Shown here: piece after piece, positions 48,301 through 60,300 of the stretch | How the letters are laid out: each line of letters opens with the position of its first letter | How positions within the stretch are numbered: the stretch's first letter is position 1 | Source of the DNA: Strigops habroptila | Taxonomy: Eukaryota > Chordata > Aves > Psittaciformes > Psittacidae | Reading direction: 5' to 3' | Assembly (NCBI RefSeq): GCF_004027225.2 | Contig: NC_044282.2 | Span: 62,671,725 to 62,735,724, forward strand | DNA: 64,000 nt | The notes under the pieces: model-generated | Told to the model about the DNA's origin: nothing | What the model saw: only the letters and a program-made list of their open reading frames with translations | Database searches by the model: none | Program-made: the position numbers and the translations under genes

Positions 48301-51300
48301 GGCACTGCCTCATTCTACGATGACAGGGCACTGACCTACCAAGAACTCTACGTGCCTCTCCAGTTCCAGCTCCCTTACTCCATCTGCTGCATATATTCAA
48401 ATACTGACCTGTAAACAAAAAGCTAGTAAGGAAGTTTATTTGCAAATATTAGTACAAAATACAACTTTTCTGTAAAGTGAAGATAATGAGTCCTCCAATG
48501 GAGGAACTAAGATAAATGAGCTTAAAACCACTAATTAGAGGTGCCTGACTGGAGGTCTGTAGGGAAGGGCTTCTTAACAAACTAAAGGTAACTCCACAAG
48601 AGCTCAGAACAACCTGGTTTCTAGTAACCTTTCCTTGAGAGGCATTGTGTCCTCCTCCATGTTCAAAGGCAGTGACAATGGCACACACGTTCACGCCTCA
48701 GCAACTCAAGCCACAGTTTTGGGTGGTTAGCAAACACACCACTGGTGATTTAAATGGGTAGAGACAGCTGAAGCAGTACAAAAGAACAACGTCGGTTTCC
48801 ACCTCTGGCAAAGCACCAGGGCAGGGGACTCTGGGCATGAGCCTTGCAGGGTGCAAAACAAGGAATAACACGCAATGGCCTCATCCAACAGCAAGTCAGC
48901 CAATGACAAGGGAAGCTTCTGGGACCAGGACTTCAGCCACTGGGCCAAGTGCTCGTGGCATGGCTTTGATTCCAGAGCTGGCACTCTCCATATCAGGGCC
49001 TGGGCAAAGTTCAGAAGATAACCAGGGCAAGGACATTTCCCAATGAAATGGAGGCAGGCAGGAGGTTCTGGACAGCAAGTTGACAGCCATTTCCAACAGT
49101 AAAGCATTTGGCATGTTTAAGTTAAGCACCAACTCGGTAGACGTGCTCAAAGCACAGCTGCCATGAATTCTGGGTGCAGTGAGTCTACCAGACACCCATG
49201 CCAAGCAGACTAAAAGTGAGATCCCAGACAGTGACGAAGACTGAGAGAGTCTCACTTCAGTGCAAGTAACCTGTCACATACAATAGGGACAGAAACCGTT
49301 TCTCAGGCTAGAACCAGCCACAAAACCTTCTCATCCTCTCCTCCCAAGCTGCCTCCTTCTCATTCATATGCACTAATGTGACTTTTGTCTAGCCCATAAA
49401 ACTCACTGCTGAGCAGTCCTCAATGTAGCATTCTTGTGCTGAAAGATCTGAGGTGACCACAGAGCGCAAGGAGCTCACCCAGGGAGGGTCCTCACAGGAT
49501 CTCTCTTCACTTAACCATATTTCATCCAGGGAAGGAGCTTCAGACATCATGTGAAAGCACAGGTCAAATTTAAATGTAAAAAAATCCCTGCTCAGAAAGA
49601 AAACTAAAGCTTCCTGTTGACACCACCTACACCACCACTTCGGTCTGCAAGACCACGCAGAGCTTCAACACAAGCAGTTACTTCTTCCAGAAAAAAGAAA
49701 CTTTATCACTTTGTTATTCCGGCAGCTAAACCTTACACAAGGCTCCCACAAACAAAACAAAAGAAAATGAACAAAGGAACTATTTTAGTGATGTTTTATG
49801 CATACCAGGAGACAAAAGAGACAATAAGGTTTTTATTCATAAAGTAGTAAGGGGAAAAGAAAGGAAATGAAGCTCTGGGAAGAAACAGTACTTACTTCAG
49901 AGTTGTTCCCATGCAGCCATAACCTCTGCTTAGTGTCAGTTAACTCCACGTTGTAGGGCTGATTTAATTCTCTGCCATTACATCTTCTATTTTCTAAAAC
50001 ACTCAATAAACTTCTGATGCAGGTACCAGCTTTCTGCCAGCCACCTCTACCAGGATGGATTCTCAGAGAGGGCACCACGTGAAGCAGCCATACCTGCCCG
50101 GGAATCCCTTGTCAGTGAAGCCCATCAGGTCTCATACCTCAAATCACGGCAGGGTAAGGTCTAGACTCCAGAAAGCCAACAGCCCACACACAAATTCACA
50201 ACTAATCATAATTCTACCCTAAACCACCAAGGATGTGCACTAAGTATGGTCAAGTTCAATTACAGATGACGAGATCAGTTTTCATGCATGTCTTGGCCTA
50301 CTTATGCTGTATTTGTCAGCTAGAAAATAAATACAGTCCATGAACCTGCTTTCACATAAACCACTTTCTATGAAACAGAAAATTTGTCACTACTTGGCAT
50401 AACAGTAATTCTGTTCTCAAATTACATAAAAATAAAACTCAAGTTTAACACACTGGCTAATCCATACTCAGCAGATTGACAAGTCAGATAATACATAAGC
50501 AGAAGGAAGAAGATTCATTCAGGAAAAGCATCAGCTTTTCCAAAGAGGCAGGTCCCATGTCTTGGAGGTCATTAAAAATATTCAGCCAGTCAATCCATTC
50601 ATTACAAATAGCCAGAAGCTCAGGATGAGCCCAGCAGCTCTCTGCCTTCCCAGCTTCCAACTTACTGCAGCGCAGAAACTTGCATCAGTTCCATCTTGTT
50701 TCAAGAATTGGAAGGTTAGAACTTCCAATGAAAGAGAGCCCATCCCTTATGTTTTCAGGCCACATTAGCAGAGGAAAGACACTAAATACATCGAAACACC
50801 ACCACGCATCAACAAGCACACTAGGATTTCCAACTTCTACCAGCAAAGCTGAGGAGCTGGAGATTCTCCAGTTGTTTCCAAACAGATTCTGACATTCATT
50901 TGCATGATGCAGTCTCCGTGAACATTTGGGAAGTGAAGCTTGAATGCTTTATACACTTCACAGTAAGTCTGAACTTTTGCAAAATTGATGCAGCTTTACT
51001 GGGGCCAGGTGATGGATTTTTAAATGTTTTCCTCTGGTGAGACAGTCTGCCAGCTGCCTTTTCCAACTCACTGAAAAGAAAGCATGTGCTTCTAAGTGAA
51101 TACTTACTGCTAGAAAACTACGTTTCATAAAATCATCAAATGGTTTGGGTTGGAAAGGACCTTAAAGATCACCTTGTCTGACTCACCCGCCACAGGCAGG
51201 GACACCTTCCACTAGAGCAGGTGGCTCAAAGCCTTGTCCAACCTGGCCTTGAACACTGCCAGGGATGGGGCAGCCATGTTTCCTTCATTACAAACAGAAA

Positions 51301-54300
51301 ATACTACCATTATTTATGAAAGTATCCCAAGTCAAGCTATCCAGACTGTAGCACAGCAGCAAGCAGTGTCACTGCTGGCATTAGATGCGCACTGACATTA
51401 CTGAAGCGCTCAAGCCTGCAGTGTGAGATGCTATCTCAACATCATTCCCATTTAAGATAGGGTTGGAAATGAGCTGTGACCCAGCCCTTTCTGTGTAAAA
51501 CTTTCACTGCGGAATTGTTGGGTAAGGACACACCTATTGTGTCCCATACGGTCTCCAAAGAACAGCATTGTGTCCAGAGTTAAACGTAGTATGTTCAACT
51601 CTGAAGCTCCACTGCTCGTGCTACATTAGTACAATTCAATACGTACTTAACTGAAGCAGTCACCACATGATTTATGTCTTCACTTAGTAAATATCAACTT
51701 ACACATATACTCCAATACCTCAGTTTCAGAAAAAGCTTTATTCAGCATCAAGAAACACAGAGATTTCATGGAGCCAAAGCACGGCAGCAGGTACTTCCCT
51801 TTGGTTTACACACATTCCAGGAGTCCATAAGACAGTTTCCACATCTCGAGCGATGCGGCACAGCATGACCATGAAAGGCCCTCCAACTCCCTACTCTTGG
51901 AGGAGATCAAGTATTGTAACACCAGATGTTTCTACCCAACCTCTAAGTTCTCCAGCAGGCGAGAAGATAAATGGTAGTGCTGTCAGGCTAATTAGAAGGA
52001 AAAAAAAGCCTGACTTAAAAAGAAAAAAGGCCTATTGCCACATATTGCCCAAAGGCATGACATTTATCAGTAAGTTTTATCACCTTTTTCAGCTATTACT
52101 GATACTGTGACACTCAAACTCATAGAAAGAGCCTGAGAAACAGGAATTATGCACCTTTGTAAAGGGTGGAAAAAACTGGAAGAATGTCACACAACAAACC
52201 TAGACACAAAAGTTATTGTTACCCCAAACCATGGGCTTCTCTCAGGGCAGCACTGGAGGCTGTAAGACTTGTTTGGATTCTTCAGCTTGCTGTATACCAA
52301 AACAAGGTTAGCTACACCTCACCTGCAAGAAGAAAAAAGCCTCAAGCTAGCACCTTGCCAACTCTCACCTCCAGCAAAAAGGCCTTGTGCCTCAAGACAC
52401 TGAGAACAGATGCTCACCTGCAAGGCAAACAAAAGAGACTCCCATTTCAGTTCCCATGGAATAAATCCATTTCCCAAGGCAGAAGTGGTCACAGTTGGCA
52501 ATTCTACTTCAGCAAAAGACCTGCTCTAGCTCCCTCTGTCCCACATCTATTCTGCAACAAAGCATCTGACCACAATATTGAAAAGGGCTATGTTAGAAAG
52601 TAACATCAGGACCACACAAATCTCAGGAGGTTCAACAAGGCCAAGTGCGAGGTCCTGCACCTGGGTCAGGGCAATCCCAAGCACAAACACAGGCTGGGCA
52701 GAGACTGGATTGAGAGCAGCCCTGAGGAGAAGGACGTGGGGATGTTGGTCAATGAGAAGCTCAACATGACCCAGCTTCAGTGCATGCTTGAGCCCAGAAA
52801 CCAACCGTGTCCTGGGCTGCATCACCAGCAGCGTGACCAGCAGGTTGAGGGAGGGGATTCAGAGAATCATAGAATGGTTTGGGTTGGAAGGGACCTTAAG
52901 ATCATCCAGTTCCAAACCCCCCGCCGCCATGGGCAGGGGTACCTCACACTAGACCGTGTCACCCAAGGCTCTGGCCAACCTGGCCTTCAACACTGCCAGG
53001 GATGGAGCACTTACCACTTCTAAAGGCAACCTGTTCCAGTGCCTCACTACTCTCACAGTAAAGAACTTCTTCCTTATACCTAACCTGAACTTCCCCTGTT
53101 GAAGTTTAAACCTACTACCCCTTATCCTATCACTACAGTCCCCGATGAAGAGTCCCTCTCCAACACTCCCACTCTCCGCTCTGCTCTCATGAACACCCCC
53201 CACCCCCACCCCCCCCACTGCAGCCCAGCATCCAGCTCTGGGCTTTTGGTGAGTCTGACAGCAGCTCCACCCCACACTGGTAATCAGGACCCCCCAATCC
53301 AGGACCAACAGCAAGACTAAGGCAGGATGTGGAGCATGGAGCTTGTGCTTCTAGCATCTCACAGCAAGGCCATGTTAACTTGGGCTGCCTGGGCTCCCTT
53401 CTAGAAATATATTCATTACCCCAAGGACAGCAAACCCACATCTCTCTGCATTTCTGTTCCAGGCATGCAACCACCTCCCTTGCAATTCTTTCCCCAATAC
53501 TCAGGTCAGGTTTTCCCTGTTGTGACTTCCATCCATTGCTTCTCACCCCCAGCAGCAGCCTCCAGCAGCACTGCAGTGAATGCCCAGGCCCCGAACCCAG
53601 GCAGCCACATCCCCCTGCTTCTCCAGTTGGGTCAAGGCCTCAAGTGTGCTGAAACACAAGCCCTGTGGCACATGGCCACCATGACTGAGCGGTCGAACAC
53701 TGCTGCAGGTGGAGTTTCCAAGTCAACTTCCATGCAAACCACCAGCATTTCTGCTCACTGAAGTAGGAATGAGAAGCCTCAGACCTTCCAAAGAACTCAG
53801 ATTTCTGGTCCATGCTGTCCCAGACACACCAACATTGGGTATAAATCCCAAGGACCTAGCCAGTAGTTACCTTTGTTTTCATCAGAAACTTGAGTAGCTA
53901 AAAAAAACCAACCAAACCACCACACACATTAAAAACTTGTTGTTTACTGTCAAGATCAAAAAGTTATGTTGAGATGAAAGCACTTCACAGTACTTTTAAC
54001 GAAACTGAAGCATTGGTGGGATTCATTTAACCGACAATTAGACAGTCTACACATTTAAGCTTCCTCTCAAGTGACAGAGGCATGTGTACGTACTGCCATA
54101 TTTGGATGGAGGGAGCTTCTTATTTTCTTAACCCCCATTACAGGGGCCCAGAGAGCCCGTGCAGACAGGTCAGCTTTTAACGACGTAGTTACGCTAGAGG
54201 AGTTACATTTCAGAAAAGGGCAGGAAAAGGTTAAGATGCAGACTACAGCAAGCCTTGGAAGGTGGGAAATTAATATTGCTGCTTAAGGAACCGGGAACAT

Positions 54301-57300
54301 CTAGATAACAGTACCAACATCTTCAACTTGATTAAATTATCAAAGCTCAGCCATTTACTGTAGATCTGCATTAGCAGAACAGTGTAAGAAGTGCAGCCAA
54401 GTTAGTTACCCACAGGGAAGTCAGCTGCTGGTGAGATCTGGTGGTGAGGAAGAACAGGTAACATGCCTGTGATTAGAAGAACAGGAGGCGACACTTGGCA
54501 CATGAACAGGTCCAATATCAATAGGTTAATTTGAATGTCCAGGTACCTAAAGTTACTCGAGAAGACTAAAATGATGGTGAGAGTCAAGACATAGCCACCT
54601 CAGAGGGCAGAGTAACTTTTTATTTGGGACTATTCAGTGAATGCTGCCATGAAACACACACACGATTTCAAGCTCATGAGCCGCAGTTGAGACAACTTGA
54701 CAAGACCAGTTTTAATGAACCTTCCAACAGCCTCATAAATCAAAGGACAGATGAGCAAGTGGTACTGTACCCTGCCCTAAAATAGGCGAACCCCTGAGGT
54801 TATCACAGTACAACCTCCGTAACATCATCTTTCAAGGGTTCTGAAGCTTAGATCTTTGGCCAACACAACCTCCCACTGAGGATAACATGGATCGCAGCCC
54901 TGTCAGACTGCAGTGCTAAAGGAACTCCCAGTACACAAAGCAGCACCCACATCAGACCCATGTTATCAGGAAGAGACTATTTCCAGCACTGCCACTAGTC
55001 CAACACTGCTTCAGCATATCTAGTATCTGTACAGCTGATCATTAGCCCAAATATGACAGGACCAGTTTGAAAAGCATCCTCAAGAAAAAAGCCGTACAGG
55101 TATGAATGTCAGTGTAGGAATTAGATACTCAACAGCAGTAGAGCCAGCAGTCCTCTCTCGGGGAGCATTAAGTCAGAGTTTAGAAATGCAAGACACAAAC
55201 GGGTATTTCTACAGGTTACACAGATAAAAGTCACAATCCCAGTGGAAAAGAAAGCCTCGAGTTGTTTTAGCTACAGCACAGAACAAAAACATTCAGAGAC
55301 TTTAGTTAAACCCACACAAAACTTCTAGTTAAACCCACGCTGAAAAGAAAAACCCACGCAGTTAAGTTGTACCGAAACACTAAACATTCAAGACTACTTG
55401 CAGCAGCAGCTCTGGTCTCTCTCCTCTTTCCCCAGGGCCAGACAGGGACTTCCCGCAACACAGGGAATTTGACAAGCTAGTTTTCCACAAAGCATTTCAG
55501 AAGTACCTTACCCCCTCACAAGGGTTACACAAAATCAAGCCAGGCTGAAACCCTTCTTCATGTGTCATCAGAAGGTCACAGAGCAAAACAGGCACAGGTT
55601 GCCGCCGCAAGGAGAAACCCTGCAACCTGCTCCCATCCAGCATCTTTCCCTGGCATTTCTTAATCTCAGGCAGGATGAAGTGCCCTGGCAAGAGCACCCC
55701 ACTCCCAGCCACCATCCTTCCCAAGATTCTCCAGCTCTCCCTCTGCTGTGCCACTAACAAGCGAGAACATGCTGCCTTTCCACAGCTCCAGAAAGGAGGA
55801 GCGCAGGAGCAAGCAGTTGCCACTGAAGGGTGGAAGCAGCCCACACCCTGCTCCTGAGGGCGGCCAGGAGCAGGTACAGCCAGCATGGCCTGCCAAGGCA
55901 AAACCCCACACATGCAGCTCTGCTGGACTACAGGCAGCAACATCTGCTTAGCACAACCTAAAACAACCCTTCCTATCCCCTGTGAAGTATTTATCAACAG
56001 ACTCTCAACCAATTTTCTAATTAAATATCAATATTAACCTTAAGGGTAGAGAAGATTAAACATTTCCTTAGGATAAAGAGAGGTGAGTAGCAGATTTTCT
56101 TTTGAAAGAAGTAAATCAAATCAAGAGGAAATCCCTTCCCTGTGCCCCCCAGCTGTGCTTATCACTCAACAAGGTACTAAAAAGTAGTTCTTTGTTTCTT
56201 AAACTGAAGGCTGTACCCCTGCTTCACAGATCCTGAGCAGGTTTTCTGCCAACATCAACAGGCATTTCACATTTGGTCTTGTGAAATTCAAGAGCAGACC
56301 ACGGATTACATGGCCAGCCTGTCACAAGAAGCCACAGGTCTGCACTCCAAATCCGTAACACACTTTACCCTAGGAAACGTTAGTGACTTCATCCGCTCTT
56401 TATCTCTGTCACTTACTGTTGAAGCGACAGTTCAGTCTCCTCCTGGACATGGTGCTGGCTTAAGTGGAGCAGCCAACCTCCGCTCACTCCTTCCCATTTG
56501 TCTCCATGGCTTCGGATCATACTTAGCACATTTAGGTAACAGCTGCCTATTAGTTTCAGTTGAACATAAATAGCGTGTCAGTGCAAGGACAGACGGAAAA
56601 AGGAGCAGCAGGGCTCCTGTGTCCTGTGCTGCCACCGCACAGGTATGTGCCCGAGGAAGCAGTTCAGCAGCCTGGTTCTCACCCTTCGACAACTGTTCTG
56701 GCCCTGACGCAGTACCAGCAGCAGCACAGGGAGAGGAGCAAGCCCAGCTTAGGGGTTGTTTCATACTGGGGGCAGGGAGGAGGGAACACGAGGCAATAGC
56801 ACTGCTGCCAAGTGCTTTGTTAGCATGGAACAACCATCCTGACATGAATTTTCACAAGTAACCTCAGTACCACCTATTCCAATGTTTCCATGTCCCCAGC
56901 TTCCCTCTGCATTCTGCCAATACAGATTTATATGGTAACACAAGAAGCCAGATCAGGGAAGTGATCCAGTCCAGCTGAAAAAATACCTATATTAAAAAAA
57001 TCTGTTTCCAGCCCGCTCAGTTCCTCAGCCTTCACCACACACTTCTCATCAGCGCTGCGAGGCACGCGCAAGCAGAACTGCTGCTTATTAGCCATGGCCC
57101 TAGATTAAACAAAACCAAGAAAAAACGAACCCCAAACCTCCCTCAACCACACCATACCATGCTGTAAGTCCAATCCGCTCTGCAGCCTCTCTCACAGATG
57201 CCCCAGCAGCCAGAAGTGAGGGGAGCCATGCTCCTCAGGCCAAAGAACACTTGTTCAGCCTCCAGCATCCAAGAGCAGAGGGGATTCCCAAGGTGAAGAC

Positions 57301-60300
57301 CACATCCAGAACATCATGTCCATCATCCACCATCCACTTCAATATTCTACTTGCATTCTGAATCCATTTGTGCTTTCCCCTCCAAAAACCACCCCCTGAT
57401 GGCAGGTTTCACAGCTCAATTACGAATACATAGAAATGACTTCTGTATTTCTTGATGCCTGGTGATTTCCAGACTCCGTATCACGGAAATGACCAAACAG
57501 AAGTTGAGGTGGGGGTTTTGTTGGGGGGTGGTTTATTGGTTTGGGTTTTTTTTCCTAATTCACTTGCTCCATGCCAGGAGTCAGACACAGGCTGTACCCA
57601 TAGCCTGGGCACAACATAAACCGAAGTTGTTCACTGCCCCTACAAGATTTGAGACAAAAATAGGAATACAAGGAAATAGTAAGCTAGTATGTCCAACTAC
57701 TGTAGCAATGCTTTTTTTTGGACCCCAGAAACCACTTGTTTTTCAAACTTCATTGCAACCACCACACAGCTAAAAGCATTTTCACAAATCAAAACATAAT
57801 TTGCACATAGTTTGTTTTCCCACAATCTACCCATTTTTTCCCCCCCATTCTCTACCTGGGACTCCTTCCATCCCAATGTATCACAATCATGGGCAAACAT
57901 CCTTATAAGATCATAGAATTGTTTGGGTTGGAAGGGACCCTAGAGATCACCTAGTTCCAAACCCCCCACCACAGACAGAGACACCTTCCACTAGACCACG
58001 TTGCTCAAAGCCCCATCCAACCTGGCCTTGAACACGTACATCCTCAGCTTCCAACTTAAAATGGAATATTTATTTATATGTAGGAAGAAACTTGTTTTAT
58101 TTGCTATTTTTGATATCTGACGATTGATTTAAAAAAAACCTGCTTAAATGTACCAGTACGCAATGATTCTAAAGCAAGTGCTTAGCAACTCAAAATCACT
58201 TCTAATAAAGGCCAAAGAAATAATTAAGAAAAAAAAGAAAACCAGAATTTAAACTATTAAAAATAGTTTTCTTACACCTTTGCATTTAAAACAACATGGT
58301 TTTGCACCCTCCTAACAGAGCTTTGGCATCAAGACCTTGCCGCGTTCAGACCTCAAAACTCCACACTTTCTTTCTCTCTGTCTGGATTTGGAGAGCTGCC
58401 GTCAGCATGAGCAAAGACCAGAAGCACAGAACACAGCCACACCTTGAGTACAGGTTAGATCCATGACAGCTTCACCTGCATCAGCAGCATTCAGAAGGAA
58501 CCTCACCGCGATCACCTACGCTTGGTTCTCTTGAGTACAGGGCTAGAGGCAGTCAGATTTCATGGGAAAGCATATTTTGTGACTCATCTTAATTTGCATT
58601 TTACTTAGCAGAACAATAGCAATTATATGCTTGAGCCCAGTTTTGACATTTAAGTTTTCAGACAGCTGCCCTAGCAAGGGCAGTCCTCTCTACCCACCTG
58701 TGCCCAGGGAAAGGCCAGCACTTTACCTGCCCACCCCAAACACCTTCCCAAAGCAAAGCGTACCACAGAGCTCAGGCAGACCACTTTGCACTTCAAACTG
58801 TCGTTAACTTGACACGCTGAATGCCAATTTAAAGATAAATTACTGAAGAAGATTAAGATCTCAAGTATACCTTGACTGAAAGTTACTTATACTAGTATTT
58901 TTAACATGAAAAATAAAGGAAACCTGCTGGAAGCATGAGTGGCAGCAGAGGAAGTACTCAAACTGGCAGAGAGGGGAGGTCAGGTAGCAGTCCATTAAGA
59001 GAAGCCTCCCAAGGAACAATACCAGTGCCCAGAGTAACAATGACCACTAACAGACCTGACCCAAGAGTAAAGTATCTGCAGACCACCACTGGAAAGTCAC
59101 CACAACCCCTAAAGAAAAAAAAGACATCCTAAAAATTATTTTTGCACCACAGAATTACCAAAGAGTTATTAAAATTAAAAATGGTTTGTGATAAGACTAA
59201 GTCTTCTATTTATTCCCTTTCTACCTTGAAAACAGTGACACAGCATTTGAGGACAAGGCCCCTGCTCTCTCCAGGGAGGTTACGATGACTTAGGGATTCT
59301 TGCAGAAGAGCCATCGGGATATTTATAGTACCTCTAGGCAGGGTAATGAAACCGTTCACACACACACACACACACCTCAGCACATCCAAAAGCTTAACTG
59401 CTGGTTTAGCAGGAAATATTTGACTGAAGTGATTCAAAGTCAAACATGGAGGAGAACATACCAAATCACACATACAGTACATTACACCCAAACTGCCCCC
59501 CTGGATCATGCTTAATCAGTTCTTAAAATGCGTGAAGATGAAAGTAAGTGAATGTAAGTTACTAACGTGAAGTAGAAGTGCATTACTGTTGTATCTTCAC
59601 TCACGCAGACAAGCCTTTGGTTTTATGGAATAAAAACACCTCCCCCCACTCATCTTTTACACATACAGGCTAGTTTCAACGTTCTTTGAAACCCATCTTT
59701 TCCTACAAAGATGGAACAGCCCCTGCTTATGGCCAGGAACACATTTTACACCAACTACATTTTACATGCTCAACTATCTCAGGTTCTTGGTGGAGCTCAG
59801 TGTAAACACAGAAGCATGAATCAGAGCTAACAAGCTACCAGGTATTATTTTTTGTTTTTCCAAACGTATGGAGAGATTCGGCCAATAAGCCAGTCACCTT
59901 CAATATCATCTACTGTGTACACAAGTGCTTTGGAAATAGTATTTCCTTGTTGCTACAGGTCAAAGACTCTGTCTGAGGTTTTTCCTGAAACTCTCCTCTT
60001 CCGGCTGCAAAAGCAGCCCAAGTTGTGTGGCTGCTGTGCTGGGATTCATCACAGCAGGTCCCAGCAGGCAAAGCACCCTTCCAGGTTTCTGGACTGCCAT
60101 TGCTGGTGTCACCGCTGCAGCGGAGGAGAACCTGAGAAAGTCTAATCACTGTAGTTACCAGTGGCAATTTGAGATAACGTTACTTTCACACAGATTGCTC
60201 AGTTGCTTTATTGTAACATGGAGAACAACCAAGTGGACAGGTATTTTAACCTAGCTCAGGAGTTATCCTTCATGGATGGACTGCTTTTTAAAACACGCTA

